From: Litoreibacter arenae DSM 19593
Lineage (GTDB): Bacteria > Pseudomonadota > Alphaproteobacteria > Rhodobacterales > Rhodobacteraceae
DNA length: 64,000 nt
Reading direction: 5' to 3'
Assembly (NCBI RefSeq): GCF_000442275.2
Contig: NZ_KE557306.1
Location: forward strand, 723,599-787,598
The notes below the pieces were generated by a model. That model was not told the DNA's origin, did not search any database, and saw only the letters and a program-made list of their open reading frames with translations. Shown here one piece after another: positions 35,831-43,709 of this stretch (within the stretch, counting starts at the first letter, position 1; every line of letters begins with the position of its first letter). Position numbers and translations under genes: made by a program.

Positions 35831-35881
35831 ATCGATCCCAAGACTAAGACTTACCAATAAGTGCGTCGATAATTGGCATCA

Positions 35882-35901
35882 AGTGGTATGAAAAGTGGTA
35901 T
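35882..35901 (+). repeat. Right tandem AGTGGTAT arm-type site
   Basis: Two AGTGGTAT copies spaced 12 bp apart, in an AT-rich stretch 62 bases inside attR. Nineteen of 20 bases equal the left block at 12702-12721 and the orientation is the same. Probable recombination-protein binding site. Confidence 0.6.
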
Positions 35902-35963
35902 AATTTCTCAACCTATTGTTTAAATACATATATAACAATATTTTAATAGTATAGTTCGGGGGA

Positions 35964-35987
35964 CTGTCTGTCCGCCACCACCCCATT
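35964..35987 (+). repeat. attR: 24-bp direct repeat of tRNA-Ser 3' end
   Basis: Identical to 12564-12587. The bases before it (AGTTCGGGGGA) keep only a vague likeness to the T-arm, so it is a 3'-end copy and not a second tRNA gene. It marks the right end of the island; backbone sequence resumes after it. Confidence 0.92.
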
Positions 35988-36024
35988 GATCAAGACAAAA
36001 CGAAACCTCAGCGCGCGTGTAAAA

Positions 36025-37476
36025 TCAGCTACGGGCGATGGTCAGTCGTGCGGCAATGCCAGCCGGTTTGTCCTCGAACGACAGCGATCCGCCATGCAGG
36101 TTCGCGATCGTGTCTACGATCGTCAGGCCCAAGCCGTACCCGTCGGTCGTGGCGGTGTTGTCGCCGCGTTTGAACGGGGCCATGAGCAGTTCGATATCGC
36201 GTGCGGTGTTGGCGGAACCCTCGTCCTCGACGGTGATGGTGACCGACGACGCATCGGCCTCCAGCCAGACGGTCGCGCGGCGGCCGTATTTCAGCGCGTT
36301 GTCGATCAGATTGCAGATCGCGCGTTCCAGTGAAATCGGGCGGGCGCTGATGACTATATCCGTATCGCCCGAAATGACGCTGCTGCCGCGTCGTGACATG
36401 AAGACGGATTGCGCCCCTTGCATGACCACGTCCTCCGGCGGGCGGAGTGTGACGGATTTTCCGGTATCCTCGTAATCCGCGACGATGGCCTCAATCAGAG
36501 ATTGCAGCGAGATCTTGCGCGGCTCCTCGGCGTTCATCTCGGCCCGCGTATAGGTCAGGACGCTTTCGATCATGCCGGTCATGCTGTCGATGTCGTGCTC
36601 CAGCTTGCCGCGCAGCTCGTCATCCTCGATCAGCGCGGTGCGCAGACGCAGGCGCGTTGCGGGGGTGCCAAGATCGTGGCTGACCCCTGACAGCACGGAG
36701 GCGCGGGCGGCCAGTTGCGCGCGCTCCATCTCCAGATGGCTGTTCACCGCCGTCACGATTTCCTGCAATTCCTGCGGGCCATCGGTGTCGTAGCTGCTTG
36801 GGCCGTCGAGCCTTCGACGGCTGCGCAACCGGGATGCGAAACTGGTGAAATGGGCGGTCGTGTTCAACAGAACGGTGACCAGAACCGCCAGTGCCACAAC
36901 CGCCCCCAAACCGGCCCAAAGGCGCAGATCGGCGGGTGCTGCGGCGCAATTCCAGATGGCACCACCGTCGACACGCAGCCACGGGCCGACGCCGACGCGC
37001 GCAAGCACGGTCGGATCGCTGCAATAGGACGCAAGCAGGCGCAGAACCTCGCCGGTCGTCTCGGCGGCAGTCTGGCGTTCGCGTTGCTGCAACGGGGCGA
37101 TGGGATAGACGATATCGGGCGACAGGATCACCAGCGTCAGCACGTCGGCCACGCGCGTATTGCTGGGGTCGGGCAGGATCGGCACCAGTGTCGGCCTAAC
37201 CACCTGCGGCGCGAACGAAAGCCGCAGGAAGTCGCCTTGGGACGCGATTTTCTGGTCGGCGTCTGGGAGCAGCGTGATGTTGATCCCTGTTGGAGCCGAG
37301 GTGCCGGTTTGCAGCGTCGAGTACAGCGCGACACCCGCAGAATAGGCGGCTGTCCGGTGTTGTTGCCACCGCGCGTCCGACCGGCTCCAGACCCAAGCGG
37401 AAACCGCGCCCGCCACGAAGGCGAGCAGCACGAGGCCCATCCCGACCAGGCGCAGGCTGGGGGCGTGTCGCGTCAT
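36025..37476 (-). CDS. Two-component sensor histidine kinase
   Basis: 483 aa. Membrane helix 1 (about 9-29), a periplasmic sensor region of some 160 residues, membrane helix 2 (LWAGLGAVVALAVLVTVLLN), a HAMP-like linker, an HisKA dimerisation helix with SHDLGTPATRLRLR, then HATPase_c motifs (NLIDNALKYG, EDEGSAN, DGYGLGLTIVDTIANLHGG). It overlaps the response regulator upstream by four bases. The pair is divergent from a GtsABCD-like sugar ABC operon, the same arrangement as GtrS/GltR with glucose uptake genes in Pseudomonas, so sugar or sugar-acid sensing is plausible. Confidence 0.9.
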   Translation of the reverse strand: MTRHAPSLRLVGMGLVLLAFVAGAVSAWVWSRSDARWQQHRTAAYSAGVALYSTLQTGTSAPTGINITLLPDADQKIASQGDFLRLSFAPQVVRPTLVPILPDPSNTRVADVLTLVILSPDIVYPIAPLQQRERQTAAETTGEVLRLLASYCSDPTVLARVGVGPWLRVDGGAIWNCAAAPADLRLWAGLGAVVALAVLVTVLLNTTAHFTSFASRLRSRRRLDGPSSYDTDGPQELQEIVTAVNSHLEMERAQLAARASVLSGVSHDLGTPATRLRLRTALIEDDELRGKLEHDIDSMTGMIESVLTYTRAEMNAEEPRKISLQSLIEAIVADYEDTGKSVTLRPPEDVVMQGAQSVFMSRRGSSVISGDTDIVISARPISLERAICNLIDNALKYGRRATVWLEADASSVTITVEDEGSANTARDIELLMAPFKRGDNTATTDGYGLGLTIVDTIANLHGGSLSFEDKPAGIAARLTIARS

Positions 37477-38210
37477 GTATCCTCTGTCATCACATCGACG
37501 GCGAAGATGTATCCGATCCCGCGCTCGGTCCGCAGGACCGTCGGGTCTTTCGGGTTGGGTTCGATCTTCGAGCGCAGACGTTTCACCAGCATGTCGATGG
37601 ACCGCCCGTTGGTTTCACCGGATCGCGGGGCTGTGTCGTCGGCGGTCAGCGCCTCCGCGATCTCGTCGCGGGTCAGGGGGATGTGCGGGTTTGCCAGAAG
37701 CACTTGCAGCAGGGCAGTTTCCCGCTTGGACAGCGCGACCTGCACACCTTCCGGCGAAAGCACCTCGTTTCGTTTGGCGTTATAGCACCAGCCCTGAAAC
37801 CTAAAGCTCCGGATGTTGCGACGATGGGCGAGAGACGAGGCGCGTTGAGCCCGGTGCAGGACGGCCTTGACGCGGGCGAGCAACAGATCGGGGTTGAACG
37901 GCTTTGCGATATAGTCATCGGCGCCGACCTCATAGCCCTGCATCCGCTGGTGATCGGCAGAAAGCGCCGAGACCATGATGACCGGCACGTCCTGCTCGCG
38001 CCGCAGCTTGCCGCAAATCTCAAGCCCGTTTTCGTCGCCCAGCATCACGTCGAGCAGGATCAGGTCGATACGTCCCGCTGCCAGATGTTTGCGCACCTCG
38101 GCCTCGGACGCGGCGGGCAGGGCGATGGAGCCGTGCTGTTGCAGGAATTGCGTCATCATCTGGCGCATCTCCGCATCGTCATCGACCACCAGAATGCGTG
38201 GAATCGCCAT
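37473..38210 (-). CDS. OmpR-family response regulator
   Basis: 245 aa starting at 38210 (MAIPRILVVDDD); GGAG lies four bases before it, and the longer frame to 38300 has no better site. Receiver domain 1-120 with acidic pocket D10-D12 and phosphorylation site D54 (LILLDVMLGDENG), then a winged-helix output domain (LSPEGVQVALSKRETALLQVLLANP to the LRSKIEPNPKDPTVLRTERGIGYIF wing). Coupled to its kinase (ATGA). It probably binds the phased GTAAC repeats in the divergent promoter region and controls the sugar ABC operon. Confidence 0.92.
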   Translation of the reverse strand: MAIPRILVVDDDAEMRQMMTQFLQQHGSIALPAASEAEVRKHLAAGRIDLILLDVMLGDENGLEICGKLRREQDVPVIMVSALSADHQRMQGYEVGADDYIAKPFNPDLLLARVKAVLHRAQRASSLAHRRNIRSFRFQGWCYNAKRNEVLSPEGVQVALSKRETALLQVLLANPHIPLTRDEIAEALTADDTAPRSGETNGRSIDMLVKRLRSKIEPNPKDPTVLRTERGIGYIFAVDVMTEDT

Positions 38211-38248
38211 TACTCCAAGTCCTCCTACCTCCAGCGTACAAGCGACAG

Positions 38249-38309
38249 TTACGCCAGATGTATGTAACATCAGGCAACAGAATCGAGGCTTGCGTAACAA
38301 TGTGTAACG
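38249..38309. promoter_or_regulatory. Phased GTAAC repeats, likely response-regulator sites
   Basis: GTAAC occurs at 38265-38269, 38295-38299 and 38305-38309, that is, spaced 30 and 10 bp (whole helical turns), with an inverted GTTAC at 38249-38253. Direct repeats at 10-bp spacing are the typical target of OmpR-family dimers. They lie between the regulator gene (start 38210) and the sugar-binding-protein gene (start 38433). Confidence 0.6.
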
Positions 38310-38432
38310 GCTTGCCGGAATTTATGCATGTCCGGAACGGGAACCTGCCATTCGGATATTGCAAGGCTGCCCGCAGCCCAACACAGTCGCGGGACGAACG
38401 CCCCTAGGGGCACTTCTTGGGAGGAAACCAAA

Positions 38433-39677
38433 ATGAAAACTTACGTATTGAGTGCGGCATCGGCGATCGCAATCGCCGCGACGGGTGCAGCTTATGCAGC
38501 GCCGGAGGCGGAAGTCCTGCATTACTGGACATCGGGCGGCGAGGCGAAATCCGTGGCCGTGCTTCAGGAAGAATTTGCGGCCAATGGCGGCACATGGACC
38601 GACATGCCTGTTGCGGGCGGTGGCGGCGACGCGGCGGGCACAGCCTTGCGGGCGCGTGTGCTCTCCGGCAACGCGCCGACAGCGGCACAGATCAAAGGCC
38701 CGTCCATTCAGGAATGGTATCAGGAAGGCGTGCTGGCCGATATCTCCGACGTGGCGGAAGCCAATGACTGGGCCAACCTGCTGCCTGCCTCCATCGCGTC
38801 GCACATGCAGTGCGAAGGCACGTGGTGCGCCGTTCCGGTAAACGTCCACCGCGTGGACTGGATCTGGGCGAACACCGAAATCCTGTCGGCCAACGGCATC
38901 GAGATGCCGACGACATGGGACGAATTCAACGCGGCGGCCGAAAAGCTGCAAGCGGCGGGTATCATTCCCTTGGCCCATGGCGGGCAGGCGTGGCAGGACG
39001 CGACCGTGTTCGAGACTGTCGTGCTTGGCCTTGGTGGCCCCGAGTTCTACCAGTCGGCCCTTGTCGATCTGGACCCGGCGGCGTTGACGTCTGACACCAT
39101 GGTTGCCGTCTTCGACCAGATGCGCACCTTGCGCGGCTATGTCGATGACAACTTCTCCGGTCGGGACTGGAACCTTGCGACCGCGATGGTCATGAACGGC
39201 GAAGCGGCGTTCCAGATCATGGGCGACTGGGCGAAGGGTGAGTTCCTCGCCGCCGGCAAAAAGCCCGGTGTCGATTTCACCTGCGCCTCCACCCCCGGCG
39301 ACGGCTTCCTCTATAACGTCGACAGCTTTGCCATGTTCGAAGTGGACGGCGACGACAAGAAAGCCGGTCAGGCGTTGCTGGCAGAGCTGGTGATGGGGCC
39401 GAAGTTCCAGGAAGTGTTCAACATGAACAAGGGCTCGATCCCGGCGCGGACCGACGTGTCCCTCGACGGCTTCGACAGCTGTGCGCAGACATCGGCAGCT
39501 GACATGACGTCCACGTCCGAGAACGGCTCCCTGCTGCCGTCCTATGCGCACGGCATGGCGCTGTTCGGCGCCCAAGCGGGCGCGATCACCGATGTCGTCA
39601 CGGCGCATTTCAACTCTGACATGTCGTCCGAGGACGCGGTCAAGATGCTGTCGGACGCTGTCGCAAACTCCATGTAA
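38433..39677 (+). CDS. Sugar ABC transporter substrate-binding protein (GtsA-like)
   Basis: 414 aa starting at 38433 behind TTGGGAGGAAACC. Sec signal peptide 1-23 (ending TGAAYA). The mature start EAEVLHYWTSGGEAKSVAVL and VAGGGGDAAGTALRARVLSGNAP followed by AAQIKGPSIQEW are hallmarks of the glucose/mannose-binding proteins of the GtsA group. First gene of a four-gene importer operon. A hairpin separates it from the permease genes, which would favour extra binding protein. Substrate (glucose or mannose) is inferred from family. Confidence 0.88.
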   Translation: MKTYVLSAASAIAIAATGAAYAAPEAEVLHYWTSGGEAKSVAVLQEEFAANGGTWTDMPVAGGGGDAAGTALRARVLSGNAPTAAQIKGPSIQEWYQEGVLADISDVAEANDWANLLPASIASHMQCEGTWCAVPVNVHRVDWIWANTEILSANGIEMPTTWDEFNAAAEKLQAAGIIPLAHGGQAWQDATVFETVVLGLGGPEFYQSALVDLDPAALTSDTMVAVFDQMRTLRGYVDDNFSGRDWNLATAMVMNGEAAFQIMGDWAKGEFLAAGKKPGVDFTCASTPGDGFLYNVDSFAMFEVDGDDKKAGQALLAELVMGPKFQEVFNMNKGSIPARTDVSLDGFDSCAQTSAADMTSTSENGSLLPSYAHGMALFGAQAGAITDVVTAHFNSDMSSEDAVKMLSDAVANSM

Positions 39678-39699
39678 TCGTTCACGATTATTGAAATCA

Positions 39700-39726
39700 G
39701 ACCCTGTCCCTTAGCGGGGCGGGGTC
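39700..39726 (+). terminator. Hairpin between binding-protein and permease genes
   Basis: GACCC at 39700-39704 pairs with GGGTC at 39722-39726, extended by CCC/GGG pairing inside. No T-run follows, so it is more likely an mRNA-stabilising or partial-termination element that lowers permease expression relative to the binding protein. Confidence 0.5.
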
Positions 39727-39751
39727 AATCGGAAATCCGGGGGGACGCACC

Positions 39752-40624
39752 ATGTCAAAATGGCTTCAAGACAATATGCCGAAGATCGTTCTGGCGCCGT
39801 CATTTGTCGCCGTGATGGTGTTCGTCTACGGCTTCATCGGCTGGACGGCTTGGGTGTCGCTCACCCGCTCGCGGCTGATGCCACGCTACGAGCTGGACAG
39901 TTTCATTCAGTACGAACGGCTGGCGACGTCACCGCGGTTCGAGACGGCGATGGTCAACCTGTTCATCTTCGGCACGCTGTTCATCGTGATCGCCATGGTG
40001 CTGGGCTTGCTGCTGGCGATCCTACTGGACCAGAAGATCCGCACCGAGGGGGCGCTTCGCACGATCTATCTGTACCCCATGGCGCTGTCGATGATCGTCA
40101 CCGGCACCGCGTGGAAATGGATCTTGAATCCCGGCCTTGGCTTGGAAGCAATGGTTCAGGGCTGGGGCTTCGAGAGCTTTGAATTCGACTGGCTCGTGGA
40201 CCCTGACATGGCGATCTACACCATCGTCATCGCCGCGATCTGGCAAAGCTCCGGCTTCGTGATGGCGCTTTTCCTTGCCGGTCTGCGCTCCGTGGATGAA
40301 GAGATCATCAAGGCCGCGCAAGTAGACGGCATTCCGCACTGGCGCGTCTATACTGCTATCATCATCCCCTCGATGGCGCCGATTTTCCTCAGCGCGTTCA
40401 TCGTGCTGGCGCATCTGGCGATCAAGTCCTTCGACCTCGTGATCGCGTTGACCGGCGGCGGTCCGGGCTACGCCACCGATCTGCCCGCCACCTACATGTA
40501 TGCGATGGCCTTCTCGCGCGGGGATATCGGGCAGGCGGCAAGCTCTGCCATGGTGATGATGCTGGTCGTGTTCGCGATTGTCGTGCCTTACCTCTATTCG
40601 GAATTGAGGGTCAAAGATGACTGA
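39752..40624 (+). CDS. Sugar ABC transporter permease (MalF/GtsB type)
   Basis: 290 aa with six membrane helices. The ATPase-docking EAA loop is EEIIKAAQVDGIPHWRVYTAIIIPSMAP (about 185-212). GGGGG lies upstream of the ATG. It overlaps the second permease by eight bases. Pairs with it to form the membrane channel of the GtsABCD-like importer. Confidence 0.92.
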   Translation: MSKWLQDNMPKIVLAPSFVAVMVFVYGFIGWTAWVSLTRSRLMPRYELDSFIQYERLATSPRFETAMVNLFIFGTLFIVIAMVLGLLLAILLDQKIRTEGALRTIYLYPMALSMIVTGTAWKWILNPGLGLEAMVQGWGFESFEFDWLVDPDMAIYTIVIAAIWQSSGFVMALFLAGLRSVDEEIIKAAQVDGIPHWRVYTAIIIPSMAPIFLSAFIVLAHLAIKSFDLVIALTGGGPGYATDLPATYMYAMAFSRGDIGQAASSAMVMMLVVFAIVVPYLYSELRVKDD

Positions 40625-41522
40625 TATCTCCCACACCCGCAGCCCATCAATGGCCCGCAACCAAAGCCCGACCGTGAAGCTGGTGCTGCGCGTCGTGCTC
40701 TACATCCTGTTGGGCCTGTTCGCGCTGTTCTACCTGATGCCGCTATTCGTGATGATCACGACCTCGCTGAAGTCGCTCGATGAAATCCGCACCGGCGATC
40801 TGATCTCGCTGCCCCGTGAGGTCACGTTGGACGCGTGGAAAACCGCATGGGCCACGGCCTGCACCGGCATCCAGTGCGAAGGCGTGCGGCCATTCTTCTG
40901 GAACTCCGTCCTGATCGCCATTCCGGCGGTGATGATCTCGACCCTCGTCGGCGCGCTGAACGGCTATGTCGTGGCGCAGTGGCGCTTCAAGGGGGCAAAT
41001 ATCTTCTTTGCGCTGATGCTGTTTGGCTGCTTCATCCCGTTTCAGGTCGTACTGCTGCCCATGGCGCGGGTTCTCGGGATCATGGGGATCGCCGGGACCA
41101 TTCCGGGGCTGATTTTCGTCCACGTCATTTATGGCCTTGGCTTCACCACGCTGTTCTTCCGCAACTACTATGTGTCGATACCGGACGAGCTGACCAAGGC
41201 CGCAAAGGTCGACGGCGCGGGGTTCTTCCGCATCTTCTGGTCGATCTTCCTGCCGCTGTCGCTGCCGATCATCGTGGTCACCGTGATCTGGCAGTTTACG
41301 CAGATCTGGAACGACTTCCTGTTCGGCGTGTCCTTCTCGCAGGCGGGCACGCAGCCGGTCACCGTGGCGCTGAACAACATCGTAAACTCGACCACCGGCG
41401 TGAAGGAATACAATGTCGACATGGCCGCAGCGATCATCGCCGCGCTGCCGACGCTGCTCGTCTATGTCGTCGCTGGCAAATACTTCATTCGCGGTCTGAC
41501 CGCCGGTTCCGTGAAAGGATAA
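40617..41522 (+). CDS. Sugar ABC transporter permease (MalG/GtsC type)
   Basis: 301 aa. The first ~20 residues are cytoplasmic; six membrane helices follow. EAA loop: DELTKAAKVDGAGFFRIFWSIFLPLSLP. Starts inside the end of the first permease gene (8-nt overlap) and is followed after five bases by the ATPase gene, so all are translationally linked. Confidence 0.92.
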   Translation: MTDISHTRSPSMARNQSPTVKLVLRVVLYILLGLFALFYLMPLFVMITTSLKSLDEIRTGDLISLPREVTLDAWKTAWATACTGIQCEGVRPFFWNSVLIAIPAVMISTLVGALNGYVVAQWRFKGANIFFALMLFGCFIPFQVVLLPMARVLGIMGIAGTIPGLIFVHVIYGLGFTTLFFRNYYVSIPDELTKAAKVDGAGFFRIFWSIFLPLSLPIIVVTVIWQFTQIWNDFLFGVSFSQAGTQPVTVALNNIVNSTTGVKEYNVDMAAAIIAALPTLLVYVVAGKYFIRGLTAGSVKG

Positions 41523-41527
41523 ATGCA

Positions 41528-42625
41528 ATGGCCCCCATTCTAGAAGTCAAAAACCTGTTCAAGAATTACGGCGCGACCGAGGTCTTGAAAGATATCAACG
41601 TGTCCATCGAAGAGGGCGACTTTCTAGTCCTCGTCGGCCCGTCGGGGTGCGGTAAATCCACGCTGCTCAACTGCATCGCGGGGCTGGAGCCGATTTCAGG
41701 CGGGGAACTGTTCATCGGCGGCCAGAACATGACCAATGTCAGCCCCAAGGACCGCGACATCGCCATGGTGTTCCAGTCCTATGCGCTTTATCCGACGATG
41801 ACCGTCGCCAAGAACATCACGTTTGGCATGAAGGTGCGCGGCATTGATCAGGCGACGCAGGACGCGAAGCTGAAACAGGTCGCGGCGCAGCTGCAAATCG
41901 AGCCGTTGCTGCACCGCAAGCCGGGCCAGCTTTCCGGCGGGCAACGCCAGCGGGTCGCCATGGGCCGCGCGCTGGTGCGGGACCCGAAACTGTTCTTGTT
42001 CGACGAGCCGCTGTCGAACCTCGACGCGAAACTGCGGGTGGAGATGCGAACCGAGATCAAGGCGCTCCACCAGAACCTTGGCGCATCGATGGTGTACGTC
42101 ACCCATGACCAGATCGAGGCGATGACGCTGGCCACCAAGATCGTCGTCATGAAAGGCGGCATCATCCAGCAGATCGGCTCGCCTGCGGAAATCTACAACC
42201 GTCCGGCAAATCTATTCGTGGCGGATTTCATGGGCTCGCCCGCGATGAACCTGATTCCCGCCAAGACGCGCCGCGACAACGGTGGCACGGTCATTGAGAT
42301 CGCCCGCAAGGAAGGTGATCCGATTGTGCTGACAGACCCCAAGAACGCAGACCTGCCAGAGGATGTGATCTTGGGTGTCAGGCCCGAAGACATTGCCGAC
42401 CCTGCCAGCCGCACCCGCGACGACGCGCAAGTCGCCGAATGCGTGATCGACATCGTCGAGCCCGCAGGCGCGGATACCTATGTGGTGATGCAACTGGGTG
42501 GCAAACACGTCACCGCGCGGCTCCATGCCGAGACGACCGCGAAAGCCGGGGTTGCACAGCCGCTGGCCTTCGATCTGGGCAAGGTGTCCTATTTCGCGCC
42601 CGAAACCGGCCAGCGGTTGAACTAG
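41528..42625 (+). CDS. Sugar ABC transporter ATP-binding protein (UgpC/MsmK/GtsD type)
   Basis: 365 aa from ATG 41528 (MAPILEVKNLFKNYG); the frame runs open upstream through the permease gene but this is a shadow. Walker A GPSGCGKST, Q-loop VFQSYALYP, signature LSGGQRQR, Walker B LFLFDEPLSNLD and switch His in VTHDQ are complete. The C-terminal third is the TOBE/regulatory domain of MalK-like ATPases (VILGVRPEDI). Last gene of the importer operon. Confidence 0.94.
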   Translation: MAPILEVKNLFKNYGATEVLKDINVSIEEGDFLVLVGPSGCGKSTLLNCIAGLEPISGGELFIGGQNMTNVSPKDRDIAMVFQSYALYPTMTVAKNITFGMKVRGIDQATQDAKLKQVAAQLQIEPLLHRKPGQLSGGQRQRVAMGRALVRDPKLFLFDEPLSNLDAKLRVEMRTEIKALHQNLGASMVYVTHDQIEAMTLATKIVVMKGGIIQQIGSPAEIYNRPANLFVADFMGSPAMNLIPAKTRRDNGGTVIEIARKEGDPIVLTDPKNADLPEDVILGVRPEDIADPASRTRDDAQVAECVIDIVEPAGADTYVVMQLGGKHVTARLHAETTAKAGVAQPLAFDLGKVSYFAPETGQRLN

Positions 42626-42646
42626 GCGGGCAGGGCTAGCCGCCTT
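42624..42646. terminator. Convergent hairpin between importer operon and lyase gene
   Basis: AGGCGG (42624-42629) pairs with CCGCCT (42640-42645). The stem overlaps the stop of the ATPase gene and sits beside the stop of the opposing lyase gene, so it may serve both directions. No clear T-tail. Confidence 0.45.
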
Positions 42647-43679
42647 CCGGACCTTCGCTGAGGATCGCCCAGACCCGCGCGTCGGGGCCAAGCGGCAATC
42701 CCGCCAACAGCGCGGCAAGCCCGGCGCCGCCTGAAGGTGTCGTGTCCAGTCCCAGGCCTGCCAGAATGGGCAGCGCGTGGTTGGCTTCGTCCTCCGAGAT
42801 CGTCACAAACAGATCGGCATCGCGCGCCAGACCGTTCAGGGCAATCAGGGACGGCGTCTTGCAATCCAGCCGCCCCATCGACGACACGGGGCCTTGCGTC
42901 TCGACCACCTTTCCGGCTGCGATGCTGGCCTGCAACGCGGGCGCGGCGGAGGGCTCCACGACGATTATCTCGGGGGCGTCGCCCCAGATCTTGCGAGAAT
43001 ACGCGGCGACAGCGGCGGCAAGCCCGCCCACGCCTGCCTGAAGCAGGATATGCGTCGGGGGCTTTGGCATCTGCTCGGCAGCCTCTGCGGCGAGTTGCAG
43101 GTAGCCTTCCATGACGCGCAACGGCAGCGCGCTGTATCCGGGCCACGAGCTGTCGGACAGCAAGGTCCATCCTTTCGCCGCCGCAGCAGCTTCGGCAGCT
43201 TCCATGCTGTCCTCGTAGGTCGCCCCTGCACGCATGACCCGTGCGCCCATGGCTTGCAAGCGGTCGGCGAAGGCGGCCGGAACGGTCTCGGCAAGGTAAA
43301 TCACTGCATCTGCACCGAAGATCTGAGCGCCGGCCGCGACGGACAGGCCGTGATTGCCCGCGCTGGCGGTGACGAATGTGCGCCCGTTCAGCGCGGTTTT
43401 CAAATCGGTCAAGCCGGTCAGTTCGGCTTCCCGCGCAATGGCATATGCCGCGCCGAGCGCTTTGAAACTGCCCAGACCCTTGCGTGTGCGTTCGTCTTTT
43501 ACGACGACCGAAGCCACCCCGACCTGTTCGGCCAATGCGGGCATATCCAGCAGTGGGGTCGGTGAATGGACGGGGCATTGCGCCAACAGCTTGCGGACAT
43601 GCTGCGGGTTGTCGCAGGGAAATTCCGCGTCAAGGTCCAGTCCGCGCCCGCGCCAAGGGTTGGATGTTATGTCGGGCAT
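42636..43679 (-). CDS. PLP-dependent ammonia-lyase, diaminopropionate ammonia-lyase-like
   Basis: 347 aa, fold-type II PLP enzyme. The Schiff-base lysine is in GLGSFKALGAAYA; SAGNHGLSVAAGA is the phosphate/substrate loop; QAGVGGLAAAVA is the glycine loop binding PLP phosphate; TPSGGAG lies near the end. This pattern is that of the diaminopropionate ammonia-lyase/threonine-dehydratase group. It is about 50 residues shorter than E. coli DpaL, so the substrate may differ. The carrier gene upstream on the same strand (30 bases apart) may be co-transcribed. Confidence 0.8.
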   Translation of the reverse strand: MPDITSNPWRGRGLDLDAEFPCDNPQHVRKLLAQCPVHSPTPLLDMPALAEQVGVASVVVKDERTRKGLGSFKALGAAYAIAREAELTGLTDLKTALNGRTFVTASAGNHGLSVAAGAQIFGADAVIYLAETVPAAFADRLQAMGARVMRAGATYEDSMEAAEAAAAAKGWTLLSDSSWPGYSALPLRVMEGYLQLAAEAAEQMPKPPTHILLQAGVGGLAAAVAAYSRKIWGDAPEIIVVEPSAAPALQASIAAGKVVETQGPVSSMGRLDCKTPSLIALNGLARDADLFVTISEDEANHALPILAGLGLDTTPSGGAGLAALLAGLPLGPDARVWAILSEGPEGG

Positions 43680-43709
43680 ACCTGTCCTCTCGGTTGTCTC
43701 GACTGTCGC

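Larger units (their letters stand above)
12564..35987. mobile_element. Integrated genomic island in tRNA-Ser (23.4 kb)
   Basis: The island is bounded by exact 24-bp direct repeats of the tRNA-Ser 3' end (12564-12587 and 35964-35987, offset exactly 23,400). A P4-type tyrosine integrase lies directly inside the left end, and matching tandem arm-type repeats lie just inside both ends. Cargo: two HTH proteins, a second tyrosine recombinase, type I restriction-modification, a TetR/FAH/metallo-hydrolase cassette, a lipoprotein hydrolase plus RND efflux operon, and a type VI secretion effector module. Patches of lower GC and short dispersed repeats are confined to it. No conjugation, replication or phage structural genes are seen, so it is an integrated, possibly mobilisable island rather than a complete ICE or prophage. 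Confidence 0.9.

Noticed and set aside
12564-35987. Island as a prophage or conjugative element
   Set aside because: No capsid, terminase, lysis, relaxase, type IV coupling or secretion genes are present in the interval.
35953-35990. Possible second tRNA gene at the right island end
   Set aside because: Only the 3' end of tRNA-Ser is repeated; no anticodon arm or 5' acceptor strand lies upstream. It is attR.
40835-41527. Upstream extension of the ABC ATPase frame to 596 aa
   Set aside because: It overlaps the whole permease gene and reads as Arg-rich noise; the ATPase starts at 41528 with its normal N-terminus.
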